Below are positions 41,071-41,089 of a stretch of 41,089 bases of DNA, piece after piece. The stretch is from Nonomuraea basaltis (GTDB taxonomy: Bacteria; Actinomycetota; Actinomycetes; Streptosporangiales; Streptosporangiaceae). The DNA is taken from NCBI RefSeq assembly GCF_005893125.1, contig NZ_VCJS01000111.1, positions 1-41,089 on the forward strand, in the 5' to 3' direction. The stretch's first letter is position 1; each line of letters opens with the position of its first letter. The notes below the pieces were generated by a model. It did not search any database. It was not told the DNA's origin and saw nothing but the letters and a program-made list of their open reading frames with translations. The translations under genes and the position numbers were made by a program.

Positions 41071-41089
41071 CTGTCTCTTATACAAATCT
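41071..41089. other. Residual sequencing adapter (Nextera/Tn5 mosaic end), not genomic
   Basis: The last 19 bases, CTGTCTCTTATACAAATCT, match the Nextera transposase adapter CTGTCTCTTATACACATCT with one mismatch. Translated through the kinase frame it would add the artefact LSLIQI. It should be trimmed; the genomic sequence ends at about 41070. Confidence 0.9.

Overview
The window is 41 kb of very GC-rich actinomycete DNA with strong third-position GC bias, frequent GTG/TTG starts and many 4-bp stop/start overlaps. A complete mre-type cell-elongation operon together with an SsgA-family (SsgB-like) sporulation protein points to a morphologically complex, spore-forming actinomycete. Streptosporangiales (Nonomuraea-like) is my best guess, but this is inference. 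All family assignments come from recognising motifs by eye; no database search was run. The last 19 bases look like a residual Nextera sequencing adapter, so the real sequence stops near 41070.

Layout. 1-5.0 kb: rodA (partial), class B penicillin-binding protein, mreD, mreC and mreB in a tightly coupled minus-strand operon; MreB carries an unusual disordered insertion and MreC a tandemly duplicated coiled-coil unit. 5.1-9.7 kb: a SnoaL-like protein, a large membrane protein with an RsiV-like extracellular end, a small membrane protein, an MBL-fold-like protein and a gene remnant. 9.8-16 kb: a YoaK/DUF1275 protein, a tRNA Gly-Cys-Val cluster, an SDR, a ferritin-like protein divergent from a hemerythrin-like protein, an ArsR regulator and histidine ammonia-lyase. 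15.8-19.8 kb: a dehydrogenase-RidA fusion divergent from a LysR regulator, then pabB-pabC of the p-aminobenzoate branch of folate synthesis. 20-22.5 kb: a divergent pair of lipoproteins (LVIVD-repeat and DUF305) and ssgB.

22.9-30.6 kb is an accessory, decaying region. It begins at tRNA-Val(CAC) with a nonsense-mutated integrase remnant and a frameshifted, truncated IS110-type transposase. A headless TetR, an ArsR whose wing is scrambled by two compensating frameshifts and a methyltransferase gene with an internal deletion follow, interspersed with intact genes: a Tat-exported protein, a TetR fused to a thioredoxin-like domain, an SRPBCC protein and a DUF998 membrane protein.

30.6-41.07 kb: an APH-type kinase, a sulfotransferase, and a five-gene plus-strand operon encoding an adenylate-forming enzyme, a FOXRED2-like flavoprotein, an FMN alpha-hydroxy-acid oxidase, a membrane-anchored P450 and a CPA2 antiporter, followed by a two-component system whose kinase is cut off by the contig end. 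This compact redox operon has no carrier protein or recognisable scaffold synthase and is the best candidate for an undescribed system: plausibly activation and serial oxidation of a carboxylic or hydroxy acid, coupled to ion/proton exchange.
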